A stretch of DNA of 64,000 nt, taken from Riptortus pedestris (lineage: Eukaryota > Arthropoda > Insecta > Hemiptera > Alydidae). Shown one piece after another: positions 12,830 through 22,670 of this stretch (positions are counted from its first letter, which is position 1; each line of letters starts with the position of its first letter). The notes under the pieces are model-generated. The model was not told the DNA's origin. It was given only the letters and a program-made list of their open reading frames with translations, and ran no database searches. The stretch is from the NCBI GenBank assembly GCA_019009955.1, contig CM032232.1, forward strand, positions 58,121,501 to 58,185,500, given 5' to 3'. The translations under genes and the position numbers were made by a program.

Positions 12830-13230
12830 CTCAGCTAATGTTCAAAATAGAGGCAAAATATCTATAACATTTATAGGAAATTAAATTTTCAATAAGGTAG
12901 GGGCTCGGGTTGGCCGTGCGAGTTAGGGTGTTGGCCTTAATCTCCCATGACAGACCAAGAGTGGCGGGTTCGAATCCTGCCCTGGGCAGTAGAAATTTAT
13001 TTAATGACGGCCTCATTAAATGGACTCCTTAGGCCCACCCTGGCTAGAAAAGGATGGTAACCTGTAGATAACCCGTCTCGATTAGCCTAGTTGCATAAAG
13101 TGGACGTAAAATAAAAAAATTTGCAATAAGGTTGGTACTATAAAATTTTTCCATCTGATAATGGATCAGATGATAGAGATATTTTAAAAAACCCACTGGT
13201 CCGATTTCAGGCATTAACTTTTCTAACCTG
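12830..13230 (-). repeat. T-family relic split by a SINE
   Basis: Pieces 12830-12898 ('atatctcagctaatgttcaa', 'ttataggaaattaaatttt') and 13118-13230 ('tttgcaataaggttgg', 'tttttccatctgat', 'ggtccgatttcaggc') are adjacent parts of one reverse-oriented T-family copy. The sequence between them is a SINE, so the SINE is younger than this copy. Confidence 0.7.
12899..13117 (+). repeat. tRNA-derived SINE, full length with target-site duplication
   Basis: The best copy of the family, about 219 bp. The head contains a perfect RNA polymerase III B box, GGTTCGAATCC, at 12967-12977. A candidate A box lies in 'tggccgtgcgagtt' upstream. The body and the A/T-rich 3' tail match the other copies. It is flanked by a 15-bp duplication, AATTTTCAATAAGGT at 12884-12898 and AATTTGCAATAAGGT at 13118-13132 (one mismatch), the hallmark of L1/RTE-type reverse-transcriptase mobilisation. 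The source tRNA is not identified. Confidence 0.88.
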
Positions 13231-14178
13231 TACTAAATCTGATACAAGTATACAGCTATGTTTTGTCAATGCGTTACTTGGCAGGTGAATTTTAAATGGT
13301 TCACTACACCAATTTATTACTAGTGGATTACAAGTTTTACTTTCAGTTCATTGCTCATTAACATAGAAATGATCAAAGAAATGGACATATCTATTTAAAC
13401 CAGTTTCTAAAGATCCAGGCGGCTAAAATGCCAACTGGAAAAAAAGAATAAATAATATTTAAAATATTTTTTTTTTATATATTTATACTAGGAGGAGGTG
13501 CAAGAGTGACCTCTACCATCTCACAAAACTACATAATCTGTCTATCAATAATCAATTCCTTAAAGTAGGACTAATATACCAAATTTTGTTGCAAAGCATC
13601 ACATACGATATTTAAAGGACTATTCATTAAATTTATATTAATAAGGTAGTTACTTCATATATAATAGGCTGATGACCTCATCTCGCCATCTCTTTTCTAT
13701 TTCTCCCATACTAAGAAACCTATGTAAACAGGAATTAATATATTTGTTGATGTTCAGTGTCCGAAGAACTTAAACTGAAAATAGGATTAGGGGGGGGGGG
13801 GGCTTACAAAAGGGTGAAACCAAAAAAATACAAATAGCCCTATTAATTTCGAGCCAGAGAAAGCATGTACAAAACAGTTTTAGAAAATTAAAGGCCTATT
13901 TCAATCATTATCTAATATAATTCTTAGTTATCTATGAAATGATTATATATCAAGTGTGGCATAAATCAAATAAAAATCATGTAATTTAGAACATAAAATC
14001 ATAATGGTGTCACACCAATAATATTTGCACATATCACATACAAAGTTTACTGAAAACAGTATTTGGTATTTAAGCTTCGAATAAAGTTTTTCATGATGTA
14101 AGAGATTATTGTTAATATGGCATGAGTAAGAGTGGGGGTTTACTGAATGCAGAAAACTAAAAAATGCAATCTTGTTTT
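13231..14178. other. Intergenic, nothing recognised
   Basis: AT-rich with a G12 run near 13791. No exon or transposon end is recognised. Confidence 0.35.
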
Positions 14179-14228
14179 ACCCTTTCCTTGCGCAAAGCCA
14201 CTATAGTGGCTTTGCGCAAGGGAAGGGT
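14179..14228. repeat. 50-bp near-perfect palindrome, TTAA-flanked on one side
   Basis: 24 of 25 positions are complementary around the centre CACTATAGTG (between 14203 and 14204); the arms read ACCCTT-CCTTGCGCAAAGC. The right flank is TTAA; the left is TTTTA. A CCCTT terminus next to TTAA is typical of piggyBac-superfamily ends, so this may be a minimal piggyBac-type MITE reduced to two abutting inverted repeats. Confidence 0.65.
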
Positions 14229-14692
14229 TAATATTCAATGTAGGGAAAAATTACATTAAATCTGCAATAAGATTGGGTCTATACAATTTATCGATCCAAT
14301 GTACATTAATGGGAATATTTCAAATGTTCTAAAAAATAAAATATGGATGCTTAATTAAAATAATGAAGATCACATTTCAAAGATGAAGAATGAAACTTAT
14401 CAATAATAACTTCAGGTGGCTACCCAGGTACAAATGCCTGAGTTTAAATGGTGCATTTGGGACTCTGAAAACCCTAAGTTGTATTAATACTTACAAATTT
14501 TATGAGTATATAAATTAAATATAATTAAAAACTTTTTTAAAAAAAAAAAACAGATCACTAATTAAATCTTTTCAGTGTTATACAAACCAAAATCTAGTGA
14601 TTGTTTAGGAGAAACACATAAATATGATTTTGTTTAATAATAAGTGATCTTCTATAACTCACTAATAGCAATAACGAATTATGTTACATTAT
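14229..14692. repeat. T-family scrap and AT-rich intergenic DNA
   Basis: 14230-14330 holds decayed T-family blocks ('ttaatattcaatgtaggg', 'tctgcaataagattggg', 'tttatcgatccaa'). The rest is AT-rich without recognisable features. Confidence 0.45.
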
Positions 14693-14811
14693 TTATTAAC
14701 ATCCACTTTGTGCTACAGAAGTTAAAAGAGATGGGATATCTATAGGTTACCACAATTTTCTATTCTGGGTTGGACTAAGGATTATATTTAATGAGTTTAT
14801 AACTAAATACA
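14693..14811 (-). repeat. tRNA-derived SINE, 5'-truncated
   Basis: Reverse orientation. Family body blocks 'taacatccactttgtgctac', 'ggttaccac' and 'ttggactaaggatt' are present; the tRNA-like head is absent. Confidence 0.6.
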
Positions 14812-15149
14812 ATGTTGAATACATACATAACTTTAAAAACACTGTCAATATAATTTATCCCCGCAGTGGGGCCCATATTGTTGGATTCCAAAAATGGTAA
14901 AAATTTATTTTAATTTTAATTAATGGAGAGTTGCAAAAGCAGTTTGATGAAAGGGGTGTATTTTCTATCAAGAGTTAAATTGTTAAGATAAGTAAGAGCT
15001 TCTTTTTTTTATCCTGGTATGAAATAAAGAAAGTGTAATCACAAAAAAAAATATTTTTTTTCAGATTATAACAGAATTTACTGCTTTGGCCCTTCCTGAA
15101 CCCATCATTTCAAGTATGTACTTGGTTTGTCATGCAATGTGTTGTTCCT

Positions 15150-15325
15150 TAATCTTACCTTGTAAACCTTGAGTGGTGCATTTGAATTCCAGGGCAGAAG
15201 AAATTTATTTTGTAACAAAATCATTAAGAACAATTCTTAATCCCACCCTGGTTAGAAAAGTGTGGTAACTTGTAGATAGTCCATTCCAATTAGCAATAAT
15301 AGCAAAAACTGGGTGTTTATAAATT
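15150..15325 (+). repeat. tRNA-derived SINE, diverged
   Basis: Contains 'gaagaaatttattttgtaac', 'cttaatcccaccctggttag', 'tggtaacttgtagata' and an 'aaactgggtgtttataaa' tail. The B box has decayed to 'tttgaattcca'. Confidence 0.6.
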
Positions 15326-15473
15326 ACTTTTATGCTATTAATTATGCTAAAATTTCATATTTAAAACTGTCAGATCTAGTTATGCACCTTTTCCTTTGAT
15401 CAAAATTTACCTGTTAGAGGAGGGTCAAAATGAAAAAATACGAATTTCTCTGTACATAGTAAAGATAAAACAA

Positions 15474-16248
15474 AAGTCTGCCACACAGGGGCTGCATTAG
15501 CTAAGCAGATTTCCCACATGTGGCACATATTTGCATTTATCTAAAAAAGTAAAAATTCAATGACATCAATACTTGGTATTTAAGCTTAGAGTAAAGTAGT
15601 TCATGATATAACAGCTTATTGGTAATATGACATGAGTAGGAGTGGGGGTTTACTGAAGGCTGAAAACTAAAAAATCCAAATATCTTGGTTAATATGGGTT
15701 AATATTCATGACAGAGAAAATATTTATACAACAGCATTTATAGGCAATTACATTTGCAATAATATTGCTTCTCTCCACTTTTTCAATCCGACTTATTATA
15801 ACGAAGATATTTCGATCTTTCAAAATCCCTAGCTTCTAAACCCCTCCCCAACAAAAAAAAATGAAGATCAAGCTCGTTGACGGGTAAAATCGGACCAGTG
15901 GTGGGGTGAATTTCGAAAAATCTCCGTTACTATGCATATTATAGAAAATTTGAATAGAAGCAATCTTATTGAAAATCTAATGTTCTATAAATGTTGATAT
16001 GTAATTTTTTTTCATTATCTTGATTATTAATGGATATTTGGAGTTTTTAGTTTTCGGTCATCAGTAAACCCCCACTCCTACTCATGTCAAATTAAAATTT
16101 TCTGTTATATTATTTGAAGCCTAAATACTAAATATTGTACTCCTTGAACATTGTGTGATTAGTGCAAATATTATTGGTGTGACGTCAGATAAATGTAAAC
16201 ACTTGGGAAATCTGCTTAGTTGACACAGCCACTCCGTGGCGGACTTTT
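15474..16248. repeat. Fold-back of two T-family 3' halves
   Basis: 15474 to about 15868 is a reverse-oriented T-family 3' half, starting with 'aaagtctgccacacaggggc' then 'aagcagatttccc'. From about 15868 to 16248 the same half runs forward and ends with 'gggaaatctgcttagttgac' and 'ggcggactttt'. Both outer ends are therefore 3' ends, and the 5' halves including (TA)n are missing. The result is a roughly 390 + 380 bp imperfect inverted repeat. Confidence 0.7.
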
Positions 16249-16348
16249 ACTTCCTTGTACAAAGTAAAGGAAGTATTGAAGTCGGACAAATGTTTAGATT
16301 CAATGGAATTATTCGTTGTGAGCTTCCCTAAACGCGTATTGCCCTTTT

Positions 16349-16977
16349 AGCAGATTTCCCTTAAGGGAAATCAGCTATTGAGGTTGTACTCATGACGCGA
16401 TTTTCGAAATTTTTCTTCAAATGTCCATCGATCCTACCCAGGAGATGACGAAAATGAGGTCTGTTCAAAACTGTATATATATATATTTGTTTGTTACCGC
16501 TCTTTTTTTTTTATCTTAGGTCTTATAATTTTTTTTTTATCTTTACTAAGCTTGATATATAATCGTTTTATACAAAAAGACAGATCAAGTTTGTTAACGG
16601 CTGAAATCGGACCAGGGGGAGGGGGGTTTAGAGGGGGAGAATTTCGAAAATTCTTAATATCTCCGTTATTATGTGTCGGATCGAAAAATAATATAGAACC
16701 AATCTTATTGCAAATTTAATGATCTATAAATGTTATTATGTACATTTTTTCACTATCTTGATTATTAACTGAGATATTTTAGTTATTGGTCTTCAGTAAA
16801 CCCCCACTCCTACTCATCTCATATTAATAATATTCTATTATGTTATGAAGCATTTTATTTAAAGCTTAAATACCAAATATTTTTCTCATTGAACTTTTAA
16901 TTTTTGAGATAAATGCAAAAACGTGACGCACTTGGAAAATCTGCTTAGTTAACGCAGCCCGTGCGTGACGGACTTTT
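16349..16977 (+). repeat. T-family repeat, full-length (subfamily A)
   Basis: Begins AGCAGATTTCCCTTAAGGG after a T-run. It contains a short TATA microsatellite at about 16477-16487 and the 'aaacccccactcctactcat' block of subfamily A, and ends 'aaaatctgcttagttaac', hairpin 'cgcagcccgtgcgtgacg', GACTTTT. Length about 629 bp. This copy shows that both termini lie next to T-runs. Confidence 0.85.
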
Positions 16978-16984
16978 TCAGAAT

Positions 16985-17735
16985 GAGGGAGGATTCGATA
17001 ATTCAAAATATCACCGTCATTATGTGTTGGATCTTAAAATGTTATAGAACCAATCTTCTTAAACTATTCATGCTCTACAATTGTTGTTCTAAGCATTTTT
17101 TCGTAACTCTAGTATTAAGCGAGTGATAGAGATACTTTATTGCTTTCAGTCTTCAGTAAACCCCAACTTCTACTCACGGATTTTAGAAATAGAGAATATA
17201 TGATGAGATGAGATCAGTAGTGTGTCATACCAGCGAGTTCTTAAGGGTAATCTGTTATTGAAGTTGTACTCAACTCAATTTTCAATCAACTTCCTCAAAT
17301 GTCCTGCCCAGGAGATGACAAAAATGAGGCCCGTTTAAAACGTACATTATAACGTACGTATCGATATTTTACATCCCCATTCAACACTAAAGATCATATT
17401 AATTAGTGTCTGAAATAGGTTTTCAAATAAGGGGTTGGGGTTGATTAGAAAAGATGCAGTTCCGAAAATTCAAAATATTTCCGTTGATATGACTTGGATC
17501 GAAAACTGTTATAGAGCCAATCTTGTAAACTATTGGTGCTCTGTAATTGTTCTTTCTCGTAACTCAAAAATGTTAAGGGAGTGATTATTCTTTTCTTGTT
17601 TTGAGCCAACAATAAACCTACACTTCTACTCATTTGGACTTGAGTAGGGGAGATGGCATTACTAGCTTGTCATTCCAGAACGTGGCAAATCTTGGTTACG
17701 CAGCCCCTGTGTGACGACCTTTTAACTGATTTCCC
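16985..17735 (+). repeat. T-family repeats, two diverged partial copies
   Basis: 16985-17208 keeps only interior blocks ('aaaatatcaccgtcatta', 'agaaccaatcttctt', 'cagtcttcagtaaacccc'). 17245-17735 keeps a 5' part ('cttaagggtaatctgttat'), interior blocks, and a hairpin end 'acgcagcccctgtgtgacg'. They share a variant with 'cttcttaaactattgatgctc' also seen near 53580 and 58720, so this is probably a third, older subfamily. Confidence 0.6.
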
Positions 17736-17979
17736 TTAGAGTTAATGTTAATTCAAATACAGAGTTTTGTTCAGTTCAGTTTAGTCGTATGATCACAATA
17801 CAAGTGTTGACTCCCGCTATAATTTTTAGCTTACATCGCATTAAAAAAAAAATTGTTTATTGCTCTATACTTGCCTTTTCTCTAAATGAAGCATTTAATG
17901 AATTATTGAATTGAATTTAAATTAAAACAAATTTAAATTCGCAAATGAATATTTAAAAGATCAATACTATGCTAGAATG

Positions 17980-17996
17980 CGTCACGCGTGACGTAA
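17980..17996. promoter_or_regulatory. Palindromic CRE-like site upstream of the candidate SF1 first exon
   Basis: CGTCACGCGTGACG (17980-17993) is a perfect 14-bp palindrome in AT-rich surroundings. It ends in TGACGTAA, a CREB/ATF-type half-site context. It lies about 420 bp upstream of the proposed first SF1 ATG. Promoter activity is inferred from composition and position only. Confidence 0.25.
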
Positions 17997-18404
17997 TTTT
18001 TCTTTAACTAGCAATTTCTCTTGAAATCTGCTCCATATCGCTAACCTCTTTGTCTGATCTATTATTACTTATAACATGATAGAATTATATTACATTCCAC
18101 TAATATATTTTTATAGTATATTTGGTTTATAATTCTTACGTGGAAAAACAAACTTGAAATGGTTTAATGTTGATAAACATTACTTAAATTACAGAGGCCG
18201 TGGGACAGAAATTGAAGGACGCCAGTTTGTATTTGTAGCTCGCCATTTGTATGGTTTTGCTATGCTTTAATTCGATGAGTTTGACACATTTGGTTGCAAC
18301 CTGTTTTATATCATTTTTATGCTTAACAGATAAAAGGAAGAGGAATTGTATTTTGATCTATTTGGTTAGAAGCTAACATAGAGTATACATTTTTACCAAT
18401 CGGC

Positions 18405-18453
18405 ATGCAGACAGCAGAACAAGAAAGTGCTGCTCAAAAGAGGGAATATGAAA
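18405..18453 (+). CDS. SF1: Candidate first coding exon of SF1
   Basis: Proposed from phase and position, not from a recognised sequence. An ATG at 18405 opens a short frame (MQTAEQESAAQKREYE) that reaches a GTAATA donor after 49 nt, leaving one base of the next codon. Exon 21089 begins with the complementary two bases (A+GT = Ser). With this exon all eight exons total 1989 nt, an exact multiple of three. The upstream frame is open to a stop at 18354, so the exon could be longer. SF1 needs only a short segment before its basic U2AF-binding motif. An alternative 5' exon elsewhere in 17.9-21.0 kb cannot be excluded. Confidence 0.35.
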
Positions 18454-20280
18454 GTAATAACTATATTTTAGTTCGGATTAGCTAGAATTTTGTAGCGTCG
18501 CCTTTTTTAAAAAAAGTCACTCTTTAAATTAATTTATCTTGATTATTCTGAAAGTCAGATTACATATGGTGTTATGCTGTCTCCTTTTAATATTTTTATT
18601 TATAATTCTTTGCATGTAGAGAAACTATTATGGTATCTTATTATGAACCTTTTTATTTTCTTCAGTTCATTATAGCTGTTCAAATGAAGCTACTTTCTGT
18701 TTATTGTAAAGAATCAAAGAGTACTTAATTATGTAATTACAATTTCCTCTGCCTGATTATTGGCTACCAAAATATTTCCAATATTATAATGGTTTGTATT
18801 TTTGTTTGGACTCCAGCTCAAATTATACTTCATGCCTATTTCAAATATATTCAATTGGCCATATAAGTTTCATACTATGTTGTTTGCATTCTTTTTAAAA
18901 GAAGTCACCTTCCACCCAGTCTATATTAGAGTTTAACTTTAGATATTTACTGATCTAAGACAAAGATATTTTATTGATCTAATTTTGATAAAGGTAAAGT
19001 GCAATAGTTACAACTCCTGATGCAGTATAAGTATTCTCATGCTAGTTAATGTGACTTTCTTTATCATCTTCCTTCATCAAATTATTGTTGAGGGAATTTC
19101 TAAATTTAATGGTGTACAAATAATGTACGTGTTTTATACAAAAACATCTCTTGAAATGAAATTATTTATTTTTTTACTAAAGAATGAAATGTATTGTTAG
19201 TTGCAACCAACTAGTTTTTGAAAGCATAAGTTAGCAAACAATAGTATATGGCTATATATTATACATCTACCCAATGTATCATTCATGTTTTCCTTCCTTA
19301 AAATTTTTTACTCATGTCAAAGTACCAAAAAAAATCCGTTGACCCCCCTAAGATCTCATCTCATGTGTAAATTTGATGGTTTCTTTTAAGTCCGTTTAGG
19401 AAGTATTTTTACACAAATCCTTAGCCCTATAAACATTTTGTATTGTGAACTTGAGAATAATATCAATTTGCCTAAATTATTTTTGAAAATATATATATAT
19501 TTTTTTAATTAATTTAATTATTTTATGATATTGGTATTACATATAATTACAAATATATAAATGTTTCAGTAATTTTACAAAGCTTTTCATCATTCCTTCC
19601 ATCTCATAATCAAGTTTACTGATAAAGTAAAATAATATATTTTCTAATCTTTAACAATATTATAGTTTTGAATGCAAATGAGATAATAATCAGAATTCTT
19701 TGCCATTTTAATCATAATATTTACTGAAGGGGACTGGTGTGTTTTTGTGTAGAGGGATGGGTGCATGGAATATTTATTTTTCTTACCACTGACAAAGTAC
19801 TCGCAAACTTATCTTAGAGACTGATGGTTTTGCCAATGATAGAAAGTTATAACTATAGTTTATCAAAACAGGTCAAGTATCCGTTGTATTTACAATCAAC
19901 TACTATTATTTTTTAATGTAGACTTAAATTTTGGAGGGATGAAATATTAATAGTTTAAAAAATGATTGTTGGATTTATATAAATATATTGTTTGAATATC
20001 ATTTGTAAGGGAAACAATGAACCCTGAAGAGATGGTTAAATATCATGAAAAATGAATAAAATTGGTGGCTATAAAGTATGACAACATAATAAATGTTCAA
20101 TGAAGATCTTTGCACAGTGATCTGGTTGTGAAATCTAGATGGGCAAAATTTTTAACTGGTAATAAAATCAGTGGTGGAGGTTAGAAGTTTTGGTACATAA
20201 TGTTTTTTTTGGGCGTAGAATAGGGAAACTGAAATTCAAGTAAAATTACACTTAAAGATGGAAAGGTTGTATTAATATAT
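18454..20280. other. SF1 first intron (if exon 18405 is right), nothing recognised
   Basis: AT-rich DNA with no recognisable exon or transposon end. Confidence 0.3.
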
Positions 20281-20862
20281 ATTCAAGTAGCATTTCCCCT
20301 TAAGAGAAGCCTGCTATTGAGGTTGTGCTAATGACAAATGTCCATTGACTCTGTCCAGGATATAATGAAAATGACGTCCCTTCAAAATATACAGGGTGCC
20401 CTAAGTTCCCGTGCCTCACGCCTTAAAAATGCCAATTTTTTAATAAAAGGCTGAAACTTGGTTGGTGTGCCTTAATTGTGGCCTTTGAAGAATCTTTTCA
20501 GTCCATATTCAACCTCCTAACCCTCTCCAGTGACCATAAATTTGGAATTTCCAATTGAATGCCATACTTTTTACGGCTGATTCTTGTTGAAAATCAAATT
20601 CTAAAACGAGTTTATATCAGTGAATTTTTTTATTTGATGCATCCTTTAGCTATAAATGTCCATCATCGATACTACCCAAGAGATGACGAAAATGAGGCCC
20701 GATCAAAAATATATGTGTGTGTATGTTTATATATATATATATATATATATATATTTTTGTCTGTTAACACTCTAGCGTATTATAGTATGTAGATTTATCT
20801 AATGTTAAACATCACGAGGGAAATCTGCTTAGTTTAGGCAGCCCCTGCGTGACGGACTTTAT
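20281..20862 (+). repeat. T-family: a 5' fragment, a foreign insert and a second copy
   Basis: 20281-20393 is a T-family 5' part ('cctgctattgaggttgtgc', 'tccaggatataatgaaaatg'). At about 20393 a different sequence starts with 'tacagggtgccctaagttcc', a terminus style seen in insect DNA transposons. From 20652 a T-family copy resumes ('aaatgtccatcatcgatac') with a (TA)n tract at about 20730-20755. Most of its interior is deleted before the end 'gggaaatctgcttagtttag', hairpin and 'gacggacttt' at 20862. Confidence 0.65.
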
Positions 20863-21088
20863 TTTATTTTGTATCCATGATGGCTATTTTTGTACTTTTA
20901 ATTACTTAGTAAGAAAAAATTAAAAAAATTATTATCCAACAACTAATTACCCCCCTAATTTATTTATCCCGTTTCCTTGGTCTACCTTGTTTTGTGTTCT
21001 GAATAACGGTGAAATAAATAAAGAAGTTTATAATACTTGCTTACATAGTTTAAGACTAATAATAAACAAATTATTGTTTGATTTGTAG

Positions 21089-21223
21089 GTTTGTCTCGAG
21101 AGGAGCGTCGGAAACGACGGAAAACAAGATGGGGAGGCGATGAAATGGAAAAATCATTTATCCTTGGTATGCCCACTGTCTTGCCGACTAACCTCAGTAA
21201 AGAACAGGAGCAAGCTTACATTT
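21089..21223 (+). CDS. SF1: SF1 exon: U2AF65-binding motif
   Basis: 135 nt between the acceptor TTTGTAG and the donor GTAAGT. The frame begins with the second base of a codon. It encodes SREERRKRRKTRW (Trp31 in the joined model) followed by FILGMPTVLPTNLSKEQEQAYI. In SF1 the basic stretch ending in Trp is the UHM ligand motif that docks on U2AF65, and the GMPTV...EQ-AYI stretch is conserved across animals. The exon ends after the first base of a Leu codon. Confidence 0.92.
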
Positions 21224-21808
21224 GTAAGTTATAATAAGTATTATTTTACTTAAAGAGTTATATTTATATAAATTAATCAAGTAATAAATGTATGTTTATT
21301 TATTTCTTCATATGTGACTTACTTATATACTATAAGACTTGTAGTTTTTATGCAATTATTATATATTTGTATTTGTAAGTGAAATATAGCTTTTCCTATT
21401 ATAACATTTCATTGTCCCTTTATGTTGGTATTTATTTTTCTCGCTTACATGCTTTATCTTTTTTTTTCTTTCCTTTTTCTCTTTAGCCCATCAAGTTGTC
21501 CAATATCATTATGATAAAACATCTTGGTTTGATTTTTTTGTGTTGATGTTATCACTTTCTAGGTATTCCAACAAAAACAAGAATTATTCTTATATATTCA
21601 TGTATTCATTAACAACTTAACTTCCTACAAAATCATAATAACTGAACTAAATGAAGAATTGGAGACACTATTTGTGTTATGATGATATATAAGGTTGCGA
21701 TTTTAAAAACTTTGTGTCAATAGATCAAAAACAGAAGTCACGGGGACATGTAAATATCATTTTTGGTTATAATAAAAATATCGTAAACGCCAGTTTGGAA
21801 TTCATAAA

Positions 21809-22554
21809 AAAGTCCGTCACACAGTGGCTGCATAAACTAAGAAGATTTCTCGCGTGAAGATTAACAATAGATAAATCTACATGCCGGTAACACAACACCA
21901 CCGTGAATATTAAGTGAATAAATACAAACTATAATAAGAAACCTCCTGACGGAAGGACAAACAGGTCTGCCAACTTCCTACCGGAAAGAAAAACAATTAC
22001 TGTAATAATATCTGAATGTAACATATTAATTTGATTGAAAACTATTTATTATATCTAGTACTCTAATTTATAATGAATCAGAATAATTTTTATCTCAATC
22101 AATCAAATTTAAGTAAACCAAAAACTTTCTGGGGGGGTCACCAGAACATATTTGCATGTGTCTCGTATAATAAATGTCTCTTAAAAAGAATATTTGGTAT
22201 TTAAGCTTTGAATGATGTGGTTTATTACATAACCAAGTATTGTTTATGTAAAATGAGTAGAAAAGTTTGCTGAAGGCTGAGAACTGCAAATATCATGGTA
22301 AACATTCAAGATAGGGAATAAGTGGATATACAATATTTATAGTACATTTCATTTGCTATAAGATTGATTCTATACATTTTTTCGATCGATCGTGTTGTAA
22401 CAGAGATATTTTGAATTTTCAAAATTCTCCCTCGCCTAAACCTCCTTCCCCCTGGTCCGATTTCAGCTGTTAACGAACTTGATCTTTCTTTTTACATAGA
22501 ATGACTAGATATCGAGTTTGGCAATGATTAAACAATAATTGCGAGCGGTAACAG

Positions 22555-22598
<44 letters not shown>

Positions 22599-22670
22599 TA
22601 TAAACAGACCTCATTTTCATCATCTCCTATGTAGGATCGATGGACATTTGAAGAAAAATTTTGAAAGTGT
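21809..22670 (-). repeat. T-family repeat, long copy (subfamily B-like start, A-like middle)
   Basis: Opens with 'aaagtccgtcacacagtggc' and 'actaagaagattt', and has an extra block around 21880-22060. It carries the 'atttggtatttaagctttgaa' block, the 'tatacattttttcgatcgatc' block, a (TA)n tract at about 22559-22594 and 'acagacctcattttcatcatc', ending near 'ggacatttgaag'. The 5' palindrome is lost. Confidence 0.75.

Noticed and set aside
12960..13035. tRNA gene suggested by GGTTCGAATCC
   Set aside because: The surrounding sequence does not fold as a tRNA with an acceptor stem and is continuous with the SINE body; it is a SINE promoter.
18194..18275. 'ag' followed by 'aggccgtgggacagaaattg' as a possible SF1 exon
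   Set aside because: The frame is short and closes at once; it could be 5' untranslated sequence, but nothing supports coding.
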